A stretch of DNA of 64,000 nucleotides from Pseudomonas serbica. GTDB taxonomy: Bacteria; Pseudomonadota; Gammaproteobacteria; Pseudomonadales; Pseudomonadaceae. Numbering within the stretch: position 1 is the stretch's first letter; the number at the start of each line of letters is the position of its first letter. Shown here piece by piece: positions 26,471-34,773 of the stretch. Both the position numbers and the translations under genes were made by a program. Under the pieces are notes generated by a model that saw nothing but the letters and a program-made list of their open reading frames with translations, was not told the origin of the DNA and did not search any database. The stretch covers positions 62,001 to 126,000 of the forward strand of contig NZ_JAQIYM010000012.1 in the NCBI RefSeq assembly GCF_028823535.1, read 5' to 3'.

Positions 26471-27402
26471 ACATTGATGGGCTGGTCTACGTCTCTCTGG
26501 CGCAATTGATGGCGCTGGAGTTCAAGGCGCGCGACCTGAGTTTTGCTGCCCGCCAACCCCAAGGCAGCATTCTCGCCGGCAACCATGCGTCGCGCTTGCG
26601 TGGCCGTGGGCTGAATTTCGATGAATTGCGCCGCTATCAACCGGGGGACGACTTGCGTCACCTCGACTGGCGCGCCTCGCTGCGCACCGGCAAACCGGTG
26701 GTGCGCACCTTTACCGAAGAGCGCGACCGTCCGGCGTTGATTGTCGTAGACCTGCGCATGTCGATGTTTTTCGGCTCGCAACGCAGCTTCAAATCCGCGC
26801 TCGCCGCTGAACTCGGCGCCCTGGCGGCATGGATGGTGTTCAACGCGGGGGATCGGGTCGGCGGGCTGGTGTTCAACGACCAGCGAATCGACAGCATCGC
26901 GCCCCTGCGCAGCCGCAAGCGCATCGAAGCGCTGTGCAGCCGCATCGCCCAACAGAACCAGGAACTCAATGCGGCCAACGCCGACGCCGAGGGCGAAGAC
27001 CAGCTGGACAAGGTCCTGCAGCAGTGCCTGGCGCTGGCCGGGCATGATCATCTGATCTGCATCGTCAGCGACTTTGCCGGCGCGGGCGAGCGCACCTTGC
27101 AGCTGATGCGCCAGCTGGCGACGCATAACGATGTGATCGCCATGCAGGTCTACGATCCGCTGGCGCTGAACCTGCCCAGGAATGGCCGCCTGCTGATCAC
27201 CCAGGGCCAGATGCAGGTGGAACTGGCAGTGGAGCGTCGTCAAGTGCACCAGCCGTTGGGTGATTTCCTCAGCGGTCGGCTCAAGGACGTGGCCACCCTG
27301 CTGCGGCGCAGCCAGGTGCCGTTGATGATGTTCAGCACCGCCACCGAAGCGCATGAGCAACTGCGCGCCGAGCTGGGCAAGCGCGCGGGAGCCCGGCGAT
27401 GA
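26467..27402 (+). CDS. DUF58 protein (copy 1, MoxR partner)
   Basis: 311 residues. The DUF58 signature is plain: RGRGLNFDELRRYQPGDDLRHLDW, then RTFTEERDRPALIVVDLRMSM. The VWA-like fold begins at VVDLRMSMFFGS, but the DxSxS metal motif is replaced by DLRMS. It is cytoplasmic or peripheral, with no signal peptide. DUF58 genes accompany moxR almost universally. It is coupled on both sides by 4-base ATGA overlaps. The paralogue is at 55073. Confidence 0.93.
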   Translation: MNIDGLVYVSLAQLMALEFKARDLSFAARQPQGSILAGNHASRLRGRGLNFDELRRYQPGDDLRHLDWRASLRTGKPVVRTFTEERDRPALIVVDLRMSMFFGSQRSFKSALAAELGALAAWMVFNAGDRVGGLVFNDQRIDSIAPLRSRKRIEALCSRIAQQNQELNAANADAEGEDQLDKVLQQCLALAGHDHLICIVSDFAGAGERTLQLMRQLATHNDVIAMQVYDPLALNLPRNGRLLITQGQMQVELAVERRQVHQPLGDFLSGRLKDVATLLRRSQVPLMMFSTATEAHEQLRAELGKRAGARR

Positions 27403-27974
27403 GCCCTGATATCCCGAGCATCGAGCAACTCAAGGAGATCGCCCTGCCCGCGCCGGTCAGCTACGCGCCGCAGACCTGGGGTTGGTGGGTGTTGTTGGCA
27501 GTGTTTGTGGTTGCAATTGTGCTGTTGAGCGCGAGGCGTTACTGGCAATGGCGGCGGGATCGCTATCGGCGTGAGGCGCTGGTGCGCTTGGCGCAGTTGC
27601 AAAAGCGCAGTGATGATCTGAATGCGCTGCGCGAGCTTCCAGAATTGCTCAAGCGCACCGCCATCTCCATGCCGAACAAAACCCTTGTAGGAGCTGGCTT
27701 GCCAGCGAAGGCGGCCGCCAGAACACCACACGACTCAAGGGCCTCATCGCTGGCAAGCCAGCTCCTGCAGGGTCCCGGTGCGCTTGGGAGTGGGGATTGG
27801 CAGGCCTTCCTGCAACGGCACAGTAAAGCCGCCTTGCCCGCCGACTTCAGCCAACAGCTGGCCCAACTGGCCTACGCACCCGATGCCGTATTGCGCGCCA
27901 TGCCCAACGAGCAGCGCCAGCAACTGTTCAACACCTGCAAACACTGGGTGGAGCATCATCATGTGGCAGCTTGA
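27399..27974 (+). CDS. DUF4381 membrane protein (copy 1) carrying an in-frame REP insertion
   Basis: 191 residues. One membrane segment (WWVLLAVFVVAIVLLSA) is followed by a basic WQWRRDRYRREA stretch typical of DUF4381. Residues of about 95-125 (LVGAGLPAKAA ... ASLASQLLQG) are a translation of the REP pair at 27683-27772. The paralogue at 56014 is 164 residues long and lacks this block, so about 30 residues were added without breaking the frame. The end of the family (DWQAFLQRH, CKHWVEHH) is still present. It overlaps the next gene by 14 bases. Confidence 0.88.
   Translation: MSPDIPSIEQLKEIALPAPVSYAPQTWGWWVLLAVFVVAIVLLSARRYWQWRRDRYRREALVRLAQLQKRSDDLNALRELPELLKRTAISMPNKTLVGAGLPAKAAARTPHDSRASSLASQLLQGPGALGSGDWQAFLQRHSKAALPADFSQQLAQLAYAPDAVLRAMPNEQRQQLFNTCKHWVEHHHVAA
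27683..27772. repeat. REP pair inside the DUF4381 coding sequence
   Basis: The left arm (27683-27711, core GTAGGAGCTGGCTTGCCAGC) and the right arm (27745-27772, core GCTGGCAAGCCAGCTCC) are inverted copies. They belong to the same family as the intergenic pairs at 2822, 10109 and 53804, but here lie wholly within an open frame. The 90-base span equals 30 codons. Confidence 0.93.
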
Positions 27975-28953
27975 TTACCCCTGGCTATTGGTGCTGCTGC
28001 CCTTGCCGTGGCTGGGTTATCGCTACCTGCCCGATTATCGAGAGGCGCGCAGCGCGGTGCGGGTGCCGTTTTTCGCCGCCATGAGCCGCGCGGTCGGCCA
28101 GGCGCCGAGCCAGGCCGGCACGCGCACCAATCACTGGCAAATGCTGCTCAACCTGTTGGTGTGGGCGCTGTTGCTGCTGGCCGCGTCACGGCCGGTGTAC
28201 GTGGAAAAACCCATCGAGCGCCAGCAACCGGTACGCGACCTGATGCTGGCCATCGACATTTCCCAGTCCATGGAAACCACCGATTTCACCGACGCCAACG
28301 GCCAGCAGATCAATCGCCTGGCAGCGGTCAAGGACGTGGTGCATGGCTTTATCGACAAACGCAAAGAGGATCGCCTGGGCTTGATCGTGTTCGGCAGCGG
28401 CGCCTACCCGCAGGCGCCATTGACTCTCGATCACGCCAGCCTGTCGCTGTTGCTGGACGACACCGGTATTGGCATGGCCGGCCCCAACACGGCGATCGGC
28501 GATGCCATCGGCCTGAGCCTGAAACTGCTCGACCAGGCCCATGAACAGGAAAAAGTCCTGATTTTGCTTACAGACGGCAATGACACCAGCAGCGCCATCA
28601 CCCCGGATCACGCCGCAGAGATGGCCGCGGCCAAAGGCGTGGTGATCCACACCATCGGCATCGGCGACCCCACGGCTTCCGGTGAAGCCAAGGTCAACTT
28701 GCAGGGCTTGCAGCAGATCGCCACGACCACCGGTGGCAAGTTCTTCCGTGCCGAAGACCGCAACGCCCTGGACCAGGTCTACAGCACCCTCGACCAGCTC
28801 ACCCCGCATCAGGTGAAAACCCTCAGCCATCAACCCAAACGCGATCTGTTCTGGTGGCCACTCGGGGTGGCGATCGCCCTGCTCGCGCTCTATCACCTGT
28901 TCGCCCTGCTGCGTCCACGCCTGTCCATCGCACGTCAGCGGCAGGAGGCCTGA
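27961..28953 (+). CDS. VWA-domain membrane protein, BatA type (copy 1)
   Basis: 330 residues with membrane segments at about 8-20, 60-76 and 305-322 and a periplasmic VWA domain between them. The metal site (MIDAS) is complete: DISQS (Asp99, Ser101, Ser103), the threonine in GPNTAIGDAIGLS and the aspartate in LLTDGND. Bat proteins were first linked to aerotolerance in Bacteroides. The start at 27961 (MWQLDYPW) lies within the DUF4381 gene and matches the WPWI/DYPW opening of the paralogue at 56501. Confidence 0.93.
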   Translation: MWQLDYPWLLVLLPLPWLGYRYLPDYREARSAVRVPFFAAMSRAVGQAPSQAGTRTNHWQMLLNLLVWALLLLAASRPVYVEKPIERQQPVRDLMLAIDISQSMETTDFTDANGQQINRLAAVKDVVHGFIDKRKEDRLGLIVFGSGAYPQAPLTLDHASLSLLLDDTGIGMAGPNTAIGDAIGLSLKLLDQAHEQEKVLILLTDGNDTSSAITPDHAAEMAAAKGVVIHTIGIGDPTASGEAKVNLQGLQQIATTTGGKFFRAEDRNALDQVYSTLDQLTPHQVKTLSHQPKRDLFWWPLGVAIALLALYHLFALLRPRLSIARQRQEA

Positions 28954-28954
28954 A

Positions 28955-30535
28955 ATGGAGATCAATCTCAGCGACTTCCACTTCCTGCGCCCACTTTGGC
29001 TGTTGCTGTTGCCTTTTGCCGCGTTGTTGCCACTGCTGTGGCGCCGTAGCCGCGACTTGCAGCGGCGTCTGCGCGGCAACATCGCCGAACACCTGCTGCC
29101 GCATTTGCTGATTACCCCCCAGGATCAGCAATGGTTGCGCCCGGTGCACCTGGTCTGTGCGCTGTTGATGCTCGGCGCGGTTGCCGCTGCCGGGCCGACC
29201 TGGGAACAGGATCGCCCGGATTTCCTGGAGAACCGTGCGCCGCTGATCATCGCCATTGACCTGTCGCCGTCCATGGACGCCAACGACGTGCAACCCAGTC
29301 GCCTGGAAGCGGCCAAGCACAAGCTGCATGACCTGATCCAGCGGCGCGCCGGCGCGCGCAATGCGCTGATCGCCTACGCCGGTAGCGCGCACCTGGTATT
29401 GCCACCGACGGACGACCCGGCCTTGCTCGACACCTTCATCCAGGCGCTGGGCACCGAGCTGATCGGCAAACCGGGGAAAAACGTCGGCGCGGTGATCGAC
29501 CAGGCCAAGCGCCTGCTGGCGGCGGAAAAAACCCCAGGCACCCTGTTGCTGATCACCGACGGCGCCGACACCTCGGCCCTGGCCGGCCTCGACAAACAAC
29601 TGGCCGACGGCGCGCTGCAAGCGCTGATTCTCGCGGTCGGCAGCGAAGACGGCGGGATCATCCACGATGCCAACGGCCAGCCGCGCACCGACAGCAATGG
29701 TCGCCCGGCGCTGGGCAGTTTCGATCAGGCTGCCCTCAAGCAACTGGCCTCAGCCCTGGACGCGCCGCTGGGCAGCCTGACGCTCAACAACGACGACCTG
29801 GATTGGATCGATCTCCACGCCCAGCAGCATTTCCAGAGTGCCAGCGATGAACAGCGAGAGTTGCACTGGAAGGATGCCGGTTACTGGTTGTGCTGGCCGC
29901 TGCTGTTGCTGGCGTTTTTCAGTGTGCGCAAGGGATGGAGCGTGAATTGGATGGCCGGTCTTTTACTGGCCATCGGTATCGGCTTGCAGCCCGCCCCGGC
30001 ACAGGCCAACGCCTTGACCGACGCATTTTTCACCCCCGACCAGCAAGGTCGCTGGGCCTTCGAGCACGAACACTTCCCCCAGGCCGCCGCGCATTTTGTC
30101 GACCCGTACTGGAAAGGCATCGCCGCCTACAACGCAGCCGATTTCGACCTGGCCCTGGCCAGCTTCGCGCGGCTGGAAACGCCCCAGGCGTATTTCTATC
30201 TGGGCAACATCTACGTGCGCCGTTTCAAGTTCGACCAGGCCATTGCGGCTTACACCCAGGCGCTGAAGCTGCAGCCACAGTTTCCTGAAGCCGCGGCCAA
30301 CCTGGCCCTGGCCATCGCCCTGCAGAAAGACACCGAAGACGCGGAGAAAAACGCCCCTGAGGTCAAGCCGGACGAAATCAAGATGGACAAGGCACCGGGC
30401 AAGGGCCAGAGCAAACAGGTGCAAACCGAACAGGCGGCGTCGGATGCTCAGTGGTTGCAGAACCTGACGACATCGCCGGCGAAGTTCCTGAAACAGAAGT
30501 TCAGTTTGCAGGATCAGGTGGGGACCAGGCCATGA
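28955..30535 (+). CDS. VWA plus TPR membrane protein, BatB/BatC fusion (copy 1)
   Basis: 526 residues: two N-terminal membrane segments, a VWA domain with intact MIDAS (DLSPS, Asp102/Ser104/Ser106, and LITDGAD), then membrane segments at about 310-345 and a TPR region (about 370-465, AYFYLGNIYVRRFKFDQAIAAY). The charged, low-complexity tail is rich in Lys/Glu/Gln. This is the usual Pseudomonas fusion of BatB and BatC. AGGAGG precedes the ATG one base after the previous stop. Its own stop overlaps the BatD start. Confidence 0.93.
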   Translation: MEINLSDFHFLRPLWLLLLPFAALLPLLWRRSRDLQRRLRGNIAEHLLPHLLITPQDQQWLRPVHLVCALLMLGAVAAAGPTWEQDRPDFLENRAPLIIAIDLSPSMDANDVQPSRLEAAKHKLHDLIQRRAGARNALIAYAGSAHLVLPPTDDPALLDTFIQALGTELIGKPGKNVGAVIDQAKRLLAAEKTPGTLLLITDGADTSALAGLDKQLADGALQALILAVGSEDGGIIHDANGQPRTDSNGRPALGSFDQAALKQLASALDAPLGSLTLNNDDLDWIDLHAQQHFQSASDEQRELHWKDAGYWLCWPLLLLAFFSVRKGWSVNWMAGLLLAIGIGLQPAPAQANALTDAFFTPDQQGRWAFEHEHFPQAAAHFVDPYWKGIAAYNAADFDLALASFARLETPQAYFYLGNIYVRRFKFDQAIAAYTQALKLQPQFPEAAANLALAIALQKDTEDAEKNAPEVKPDEIKMDKAPGKGQSKQVQTEQAASDAQWLQNLTTSPAKFLKQKFSLQDQVGTRP

Positions 30536-31908
30536 TCAGTCTGAAAGACCGTGTCGCTCCCTTCGCTGGCAAGCCAGCTCCTACAGGAGATATGCGCCGC
30601 ACCCTGCTCCCTTGTCTCTTGCTCACCTTGCTGATCAGCACCACCACCCTCGCCGCCGAACCCGACCTGCGCATCCAGGCCAGCCTGCAGCCCGCCGAAA
30701 CCGCCATGGTCGGCAGCCTCGTCGAATTGCACCTGGACGTGCTCACCGACACCTGGTTCACCAGCGCCCCCACCCTGCCCGGCCTCAAACTGCCCGGCGC
30801 GCTGGTAATGCCGTCCGACGGCCACGCCGAACACCTGAACCAGACGCTCGACGGCAAATCCTTCAACGGCATGCGCTACACCTACCTGATCACGCCAAAC
30901 CTGGCCCAGGCGTTCGACATCCCGCCGCTGACGGTACGAGTGACCCCGGGCCAAGCCACCACGGAACTCAGTGCACAAAGCCAACCGCTGCACTTCACCG
31001 CGACGCAACCGCCGGGTTTCCAGCCTGGCGAGCCGGTGCTGGTCGCGCAAAAACTGCGGTTCAGCCAGAAGATCGTCAATTCGTCCTCGCCGCTGAAAGT
31101 CGGCGACAGCCTCACCCGAGAGGTTACGCTTCAGGCTGACGGCGCCCTGGCCATGTCGCTGCCCACGCCGTCCCTGGGCGACGTCAGCGGTCTGAGCCGC
31201 TACCCGAAAAGCCCGCAAATCAGCAATCTGGACGATGGGCGCGGCCACTTCACCGGCGGCCAGCGCATCGACAGCGTGACCTACCGCATCGACACCCAAG
31301 GCCAGCACAGCCTGCCGGCCATCGAGCTGAAATGGTGGGACGCCAGCAGCCAGCAGACCCGCACCGCCCAGGTCCCGGCCGTGAGCTTCGACGCCGCCGC
31401 CAACAGCGCCTACAAGCCCGTGTTCTCGATCAGCGAAGACCTGAAAAAACTCGGCCAGAGCCATCGCCTGCACCTCTCGGGTTTCGCCCTGGGCCTGCTG
31501 GCACTGCTGTCAGCCGTGGTTTTGCTCGCCTGGTTTGCCCGCCCGTACATGCACCGCGCGCACCTCGCCTGGCAGGCCCGGCGCCGTGCCCGCCACGCGG
31601 CGTGGCTGCAATCGCCCGACTACGCCTGGCGGCAGATCCCGGCGCAACTGGATGGCCAGCCGCCACAACTGGGCGCCCTGTACCTGTGGACCCGACGCAG
31701 CCGCAACGGCCTGAAGCTGACCGGTTTCGGCCCGCGCCTGCAAGCTTTCCTGCGCGCGTGCTACGGCCGTCAGCCAACCAAAGATCAGGCGTTGCACCAA
31801 CTCAAGGAATCCTTGACTACGCTGCATAGTCAGGCCGGGCACGAACAGGAATCACTCGCTACCGCACTGCGCCCACTCAACCCAGTTCACGAGAAGGATT
31901 TCCCATGA
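30532..31908 (+). CDS. BatD family protein (copy 1) with REP-encoded N-terminal extension
   Basis: 458 residues from the ATG that overlaps the previous stop (ATGA), as in the paralogue at 59307. Between that ATG and the signal peptide (MRRTLLPCLLLTLLISTTTLAAEP) lie about 20 residues, of which VAPFAGKPAPTG is translated REP sequence. A second possible start is 30592, but its AGGAG ends only 2 bases before the ATG, poor spacing. After the signal come beta-sandwich BatD domains and one C-terminal membrane segment (SGFALGLLALLSAVVLLAWF). It is thought to be the periplasmic organiser of the Bat complex. The stop overlaps the HAD gene. Confidence 0.85.
   Translation: MISLKDRVAPFAGKPAPTGDMRRTLLPCLLLTLLISTTTLAAEPDLRIQASLQPAETAMVGSLVELHLDVLTDTWFTSAPTLPGLKLPGALVMPSDGHAEHLNQTLDGKSFNGMRYTYLITPNLAQAFDIPPLTVRVTPGQATTELSAQSQPLHFTATQPPGFQPGEPVLVAQKLRFSQKIVNSSSPLKVGDSLTREVTLQADGALAMSLPTPSLGDVSGLSRYPKSPQISNLDDGRGHFTGGQRIDSVTYRIDTQGQHSLPAIELKWWDASSQQTRTAQVPAVSFDAAANSAYKPVFSISEDLKKLGQSHRLHLSGFALGLLALLSAVVLLAWFARPYMHRAHLAWQARRRARHAAWLQSPDYAWRQIPAQLDGQPPQLGALYLWTRRSRNGLKLTGFGPRLQAFLRACYGRQPTKDQALHQLKESLTTLHSQAGHEQESLATALRPLNPVHEKDFP
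30559..30587. repeat. single REP unit inside the 5' end of batD copy 1
   Basis: TTCGCTGGCAAGCCAGCTCC followed by TACAGGAG, the same family as the pair in the DUF4381 gene about 2.8 kb upstream. It lies 27 bases after the ATG at 30532 and ends 4 bases before the ATG at 30592. Confidence 0.9.
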
Positions 31909-32933
31909 CAAACCCGATAGCGCGCCGCCAGTTCCACGGGTTAAAACTGCTGTTTGCCCTGGCCCTGAGCCTGCCTTTGCTGGTGCAGGCCGCCGAGCCA
32001 CTGCCGTCGTGGAACGACGGTCCGTCGAAAAAGAACATCATCGAGTTCGTCCAGGCGGTGACCGATCAAGGCAGCAAGGACTTCGTCAAACCCGAGGACC
32101 GCATCGCCGTGTTCGATAACGACGGCACCCTGTGGAGCGAGCAGCCGATGTATTTCGAACTGCTGTTCGCCCTGGAAGAGGTCAAGCGCACCGCCGCGCA
32201 GCACCCGGAATGGAAAACCACCCAGCCGTTCCAGGCCGTGTTGGAAAACGATCACAAGGCCCTGGCCGCCAGCGGCCTCGACGGCATGATGAAAATCTTC
32301 GGTGCGACCCACACCGGCATGACCACCGAAGCCTTCGACGACTACGCCAAGACCTGGCTGACCCAGGCTCGCCACCCGAAAACCGGCAAGCCCTACACCG
32401 AGATGATCTTCCAGCCGATGCTGGAAATGCTCGACTACCTGCGCAGCCAGAACTTCAAGACTTACATCGTTTCCGGTGGCGACACCGCCTTCATGCGCGC
32501 CTTCGCCGAAAAGGTCTACGGCATCCCGCCCGAACAGGTGATCGGTACTACATTCGTCACCACCTTTGAATACAAGGATGGCCAGGCGTCGATCCTGCGC
32601 ACCCCGAAACTGGCGCACAACGATGACGGACCGGGCAAGCCGGTGAGCATCGACGCGGTGATCGGCCGTCGACCGATTCTCGCCTTCGGCAACTCCGATG
32701 GCGACCTGCAGATGCTGCAGTGGACGGCCGCAGGGTCGGGCAAACGATTCATGGGGCTGGTGCATCACACCGACGCCAAGCGCGAATGGGCCTATGACCG
32801 CCAGTCGCAGATCGGCCGCCTGGACAAGGCGCTGGACGAAGCAAACAAACGTGGCTGGACAGTCGTCGACATGGCCGCCGAATGGCGCCGGATCTATCCG
32901 TTCGATGCCGCCACAACCGGGCAAGTGCAATAA
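31905..32933 (+). CDS. exported HAD-superfamily hydrolase
   Basis: 342 residues with a signal peptide (LKLLFALALSLPLLVQAAEP). The catalytic HAD motif I is VFDNDGTLWSEQP, with the nucleophile Asp in DNDGT; motif II is TYIVSGGDTAFM and motif IV is FGNSDGDLQML. It resembles the phosphoserine-phosphatase-like branch. A periplasmic phosphatase acting on an unknown ester is likely. It is coupled to batD by a 4-base overlap and followed after 75 bases by the sulfatase, which suggests that the two hydrolases act on one substrate or are both matured by the Bat complex. Confidence 0.88.
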   Translation: MTNPIARRQFHGLKLLFALALSLPLLVQAAEPLPSWNDGPSKKNIIEFVQAVTDQGSKDFVKPEDRIAVFDNDGTLWSEQPMYFELLFALEEVKRTAAQHPEWKTTQPFQAVLENDHKALAASGLDGMMKIFGATHTGMTTEAFDDYAKTWLTQARHPKTGKPYTEMIFQPMLEMLDYLRSQNFKTYIVSGGDTAFMRAFAEKVYGIPPEQVIGTTFVTTFEYKDGQASILRTPKLAHNDDGPGKPVSIDAVIGRRPILAFGNSDGDLQMLQWTAAGSGKRFMGLVHHTDAKREWAYDRQSQIGRLDKALDEANKRGWTVVDMAAEWRRIYPFDAATTGQVQ

Positions 32934-33008
32934 GAAAGCGTGACGCAGGACTGCAATAAACGTTTGTCGTATTCCAACGACGCCAATGAGCAAAAAGGAG
33001 CAAGTCTT

Positions 33009-34589
33009 ATGACTCGCATACGCAAGTGGCTACCGAAACTCGCCTTGGTCGCGACGTCGGTGATGGCAATTTCGGCAACGGCCGGGGCTGCCGATAAACC
33101 CAACATTCTCGTGATTTTTGGCGACGACATCGGCCAGACCAACATCAGTGCCTATTCCATGGGGGTGGTCGGCTACAAGACGCCGAACATCGACCGCATC
33201 GCCAAGGAAGGCATGATGTTCACCGACTATTACGCGGAGAACAGTTGCACGGCAGGACGATCGTCCTTCATTACCGGGCAGACCGTGCTGCGCACTGGAT
33301 TGGCGAAGGTCGGTCTGCCAGGCGCGACAGTGGGCCTGCAAAAACGTGACATCACCATCGCTCAGGCGCTCAAGTCGCAGGGCTATGCCACCGGTCAGTT
33401 CGGCAAGAACCACCTCGGCGACCGCGATGAATACCTGCCGACCAACCACGGTTTCGACGAGTTCTTCGGCAACCTGTACCACCTCAACGCCGAAGAAGAG
33501 CCGGAACGTCCCAACTGGCCCAAGGACAATCCTGAGTTCACCAAGGCCTTCACGCCCCGCGGTGTGATTCATAGTTTTGCTGACGGCAAGATCGAGGACA
33601 CCGGTGCGCTGACCACCAAGCGCATGGAAACCATCGACGACGAAACCACCGCGGCGGCCCAGGCGTTCATCGAAAAACAAGCCAAGGCGGACAAGCCGTT
33701 TTTCGTCTGGATGAACACCACGCGCATGCACCTTTTCACCCACGTGCGCGAGTCGATGAAGGGCCAAAGCGGCATGGCCGGCAACGACTATGCCGATGGC
33801 ATGATCGAGCATGACGGTGACGTCGGCAAATTGCTGAAAACCCTCGACGACCTGAAAATCGCCGACAACACCATCGTCGTCTACACCACCGACAACGGTC
33901 CTAACCAGTTCTCCTGGCCGGACGCGGCGACCACGGCGTTCCGCAATGAGAAAAACTCCAACTGGGAAGGCGCCTATCGCGTTCCGGCGATGGTTCGCTG
34001 GCCGGGCAAGATCAAGGCCGGTGAAGTGTCCAACGAGATGTTCTCGGGCCTGGACTGGTTCCCGACCTTGCTGGCTGCCGTGGGTGAGCCCGACGTAAAA
34101 AACAAGCTGCTCAAAGGCTGGGCACCCACTTCCGGCGGCACCAACTTCAAGGTGCACCTGGACGGCTACAACCAACTGCCTTACCTGACCGGCCAACAAC
34201 CTAAAAGCGATCGCAAGGAGTTCTACTACTTCAACGATGATGGCGTACTGGTTTCCATGCGTTACGACAACTGGAAGGTGGTGTTCTGCGAACAGCGCGA
34301 ACCCGGTGGATTCAAAGTCTGGAGCGAACCCTTCGTTTGCCTGCGGGTACCGAAAATCTTCAACCTGCGCATGGACCCGTATGAACGTGCTGACGTGGTT
34401 TCCGATCAGTACGCTGACTGGATGACCAAGAACGTCTACCTGACCGAAATAGCCGTGATGAAATCGGCAGCGTTCCTGCAGACCTTCGTCGACTACCCGC
34501 CAAGCCAACGGCCGGCGAGCTTTAGCATCGACCAGATTCGTCAGGCGGTGGACGCCAAGATCGAAGAAAAAATGAAAGCTGCACAGTAG
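33009..34589 (+). CDS. exported arylsulfatase-family enzyme
   Basis: 526 residues with a signal peptide (MTRIRKWLPKLALVATSVMAISATAGA). Calcium-binding Asp39/Asp40 are in VIFGDDIGQ. The active-site cysteine to be turned into formylglycine is Cys80 in SCTAGRSSFITG, so the motif is CxAxR rather than the common CxPxR. Downstream TTDNGPNQFSWPD supplies further metal ligands. It hydrolyses a sulfate ester in the periplasm; the substrate is unknown. No formylglycine-generating enzyme is in the window. AAAAGGAG precedes the ATG at 33009. Last gene of the operon, followed by a strong terminator. Confidence 0.92.
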   Translation: MTRIRKWLPKLALVATSVMAISATAGAADKPNILVIFGDDIGQTNISAYSMGVVGYKTPNIDRIAKEGMMFTDYYAENSCTAGRSSFITGQTVLRTGLAKVGLPGATVGLQKRDITIAQALKSQGYATGQFGKNHLGDRDEYLPTNHGFDEFFGNLYHLNAEEEPERPNWPKDNPEFTKAFTPRGVIHSFADGKIEDTGALTTKRMETIDDETTAAAQAFIEKQAKADKPFFVWMNTTRMHLFTHVRESMKGQSGMAGNDYADGMIEHDGDVGKLLKTLDDLKIADNTIVVYTTDNGPNQFSWPDAATTAFRNEKNSNWEGAYRVPAMVRWPGKIKAGEVSNEMFSGLDWFPTLLAAVGEPDVKNKLLKGWAPTSGGTNFKVHLDGYNQLPYLTGQQPKSDRKEFYYFNDDGVLVSMRYDNWKVVFCEQREPGGFKVWSEPFVCLRVPKIFNLRMDPYERADVVSDQYADWMTKNVYLTEIAVMKSAAFLQTFVDYPPSQRPASFSIDQIRQAVDAKIEEKMKAAQ

Positions 34590-34602
34590 GACTGCTCGAC
34601 CG

Positions 34603-34636
34603 CCGCTCGCCTTCACCGGCGAGCGGACTTATTTTT
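34603..34636 (+). terminator. intrinsic terminator after the sulfatase
   Basis: A perfect 9-bp stem CCGCTCGCC/GGCGAGCGG (34603-34611 and 34618-34626) with loop TTCACC, then ACTTATTTTT. It lies 13 bases after the sulfatase stop and marks the end of the operon that starts at 22134. Confidence 0.9.
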
Positions 34637-34656
34637 GGCTTGGGACCGCATCGGCC

Positions 34657-34726
34657 CCTTCGCGAGCAAGCCCGCTCCCACAGGGGACCGCGTTCCAAAT
34701 GTGGGAGCGGGCATGCTCGCGAAAGG
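34657..34726. repeat. REP pair (GTGGGAGCG family)
   Basis: The left arm (34657-34683, core GCGAGCAAGCCCGCTCCCAC) and the right arm (34700-34726, core GTGGGAGCGGGCATGCTCGC) are inverted with a few mismatches. They lie between the sulfatase terminator and the next gene. Confidence 0.88.
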
Positions 34727-34773
34727 GACGGCACAGTCACAGGTGTTCTTGAACCGGAACAAGGCAATCCGCA

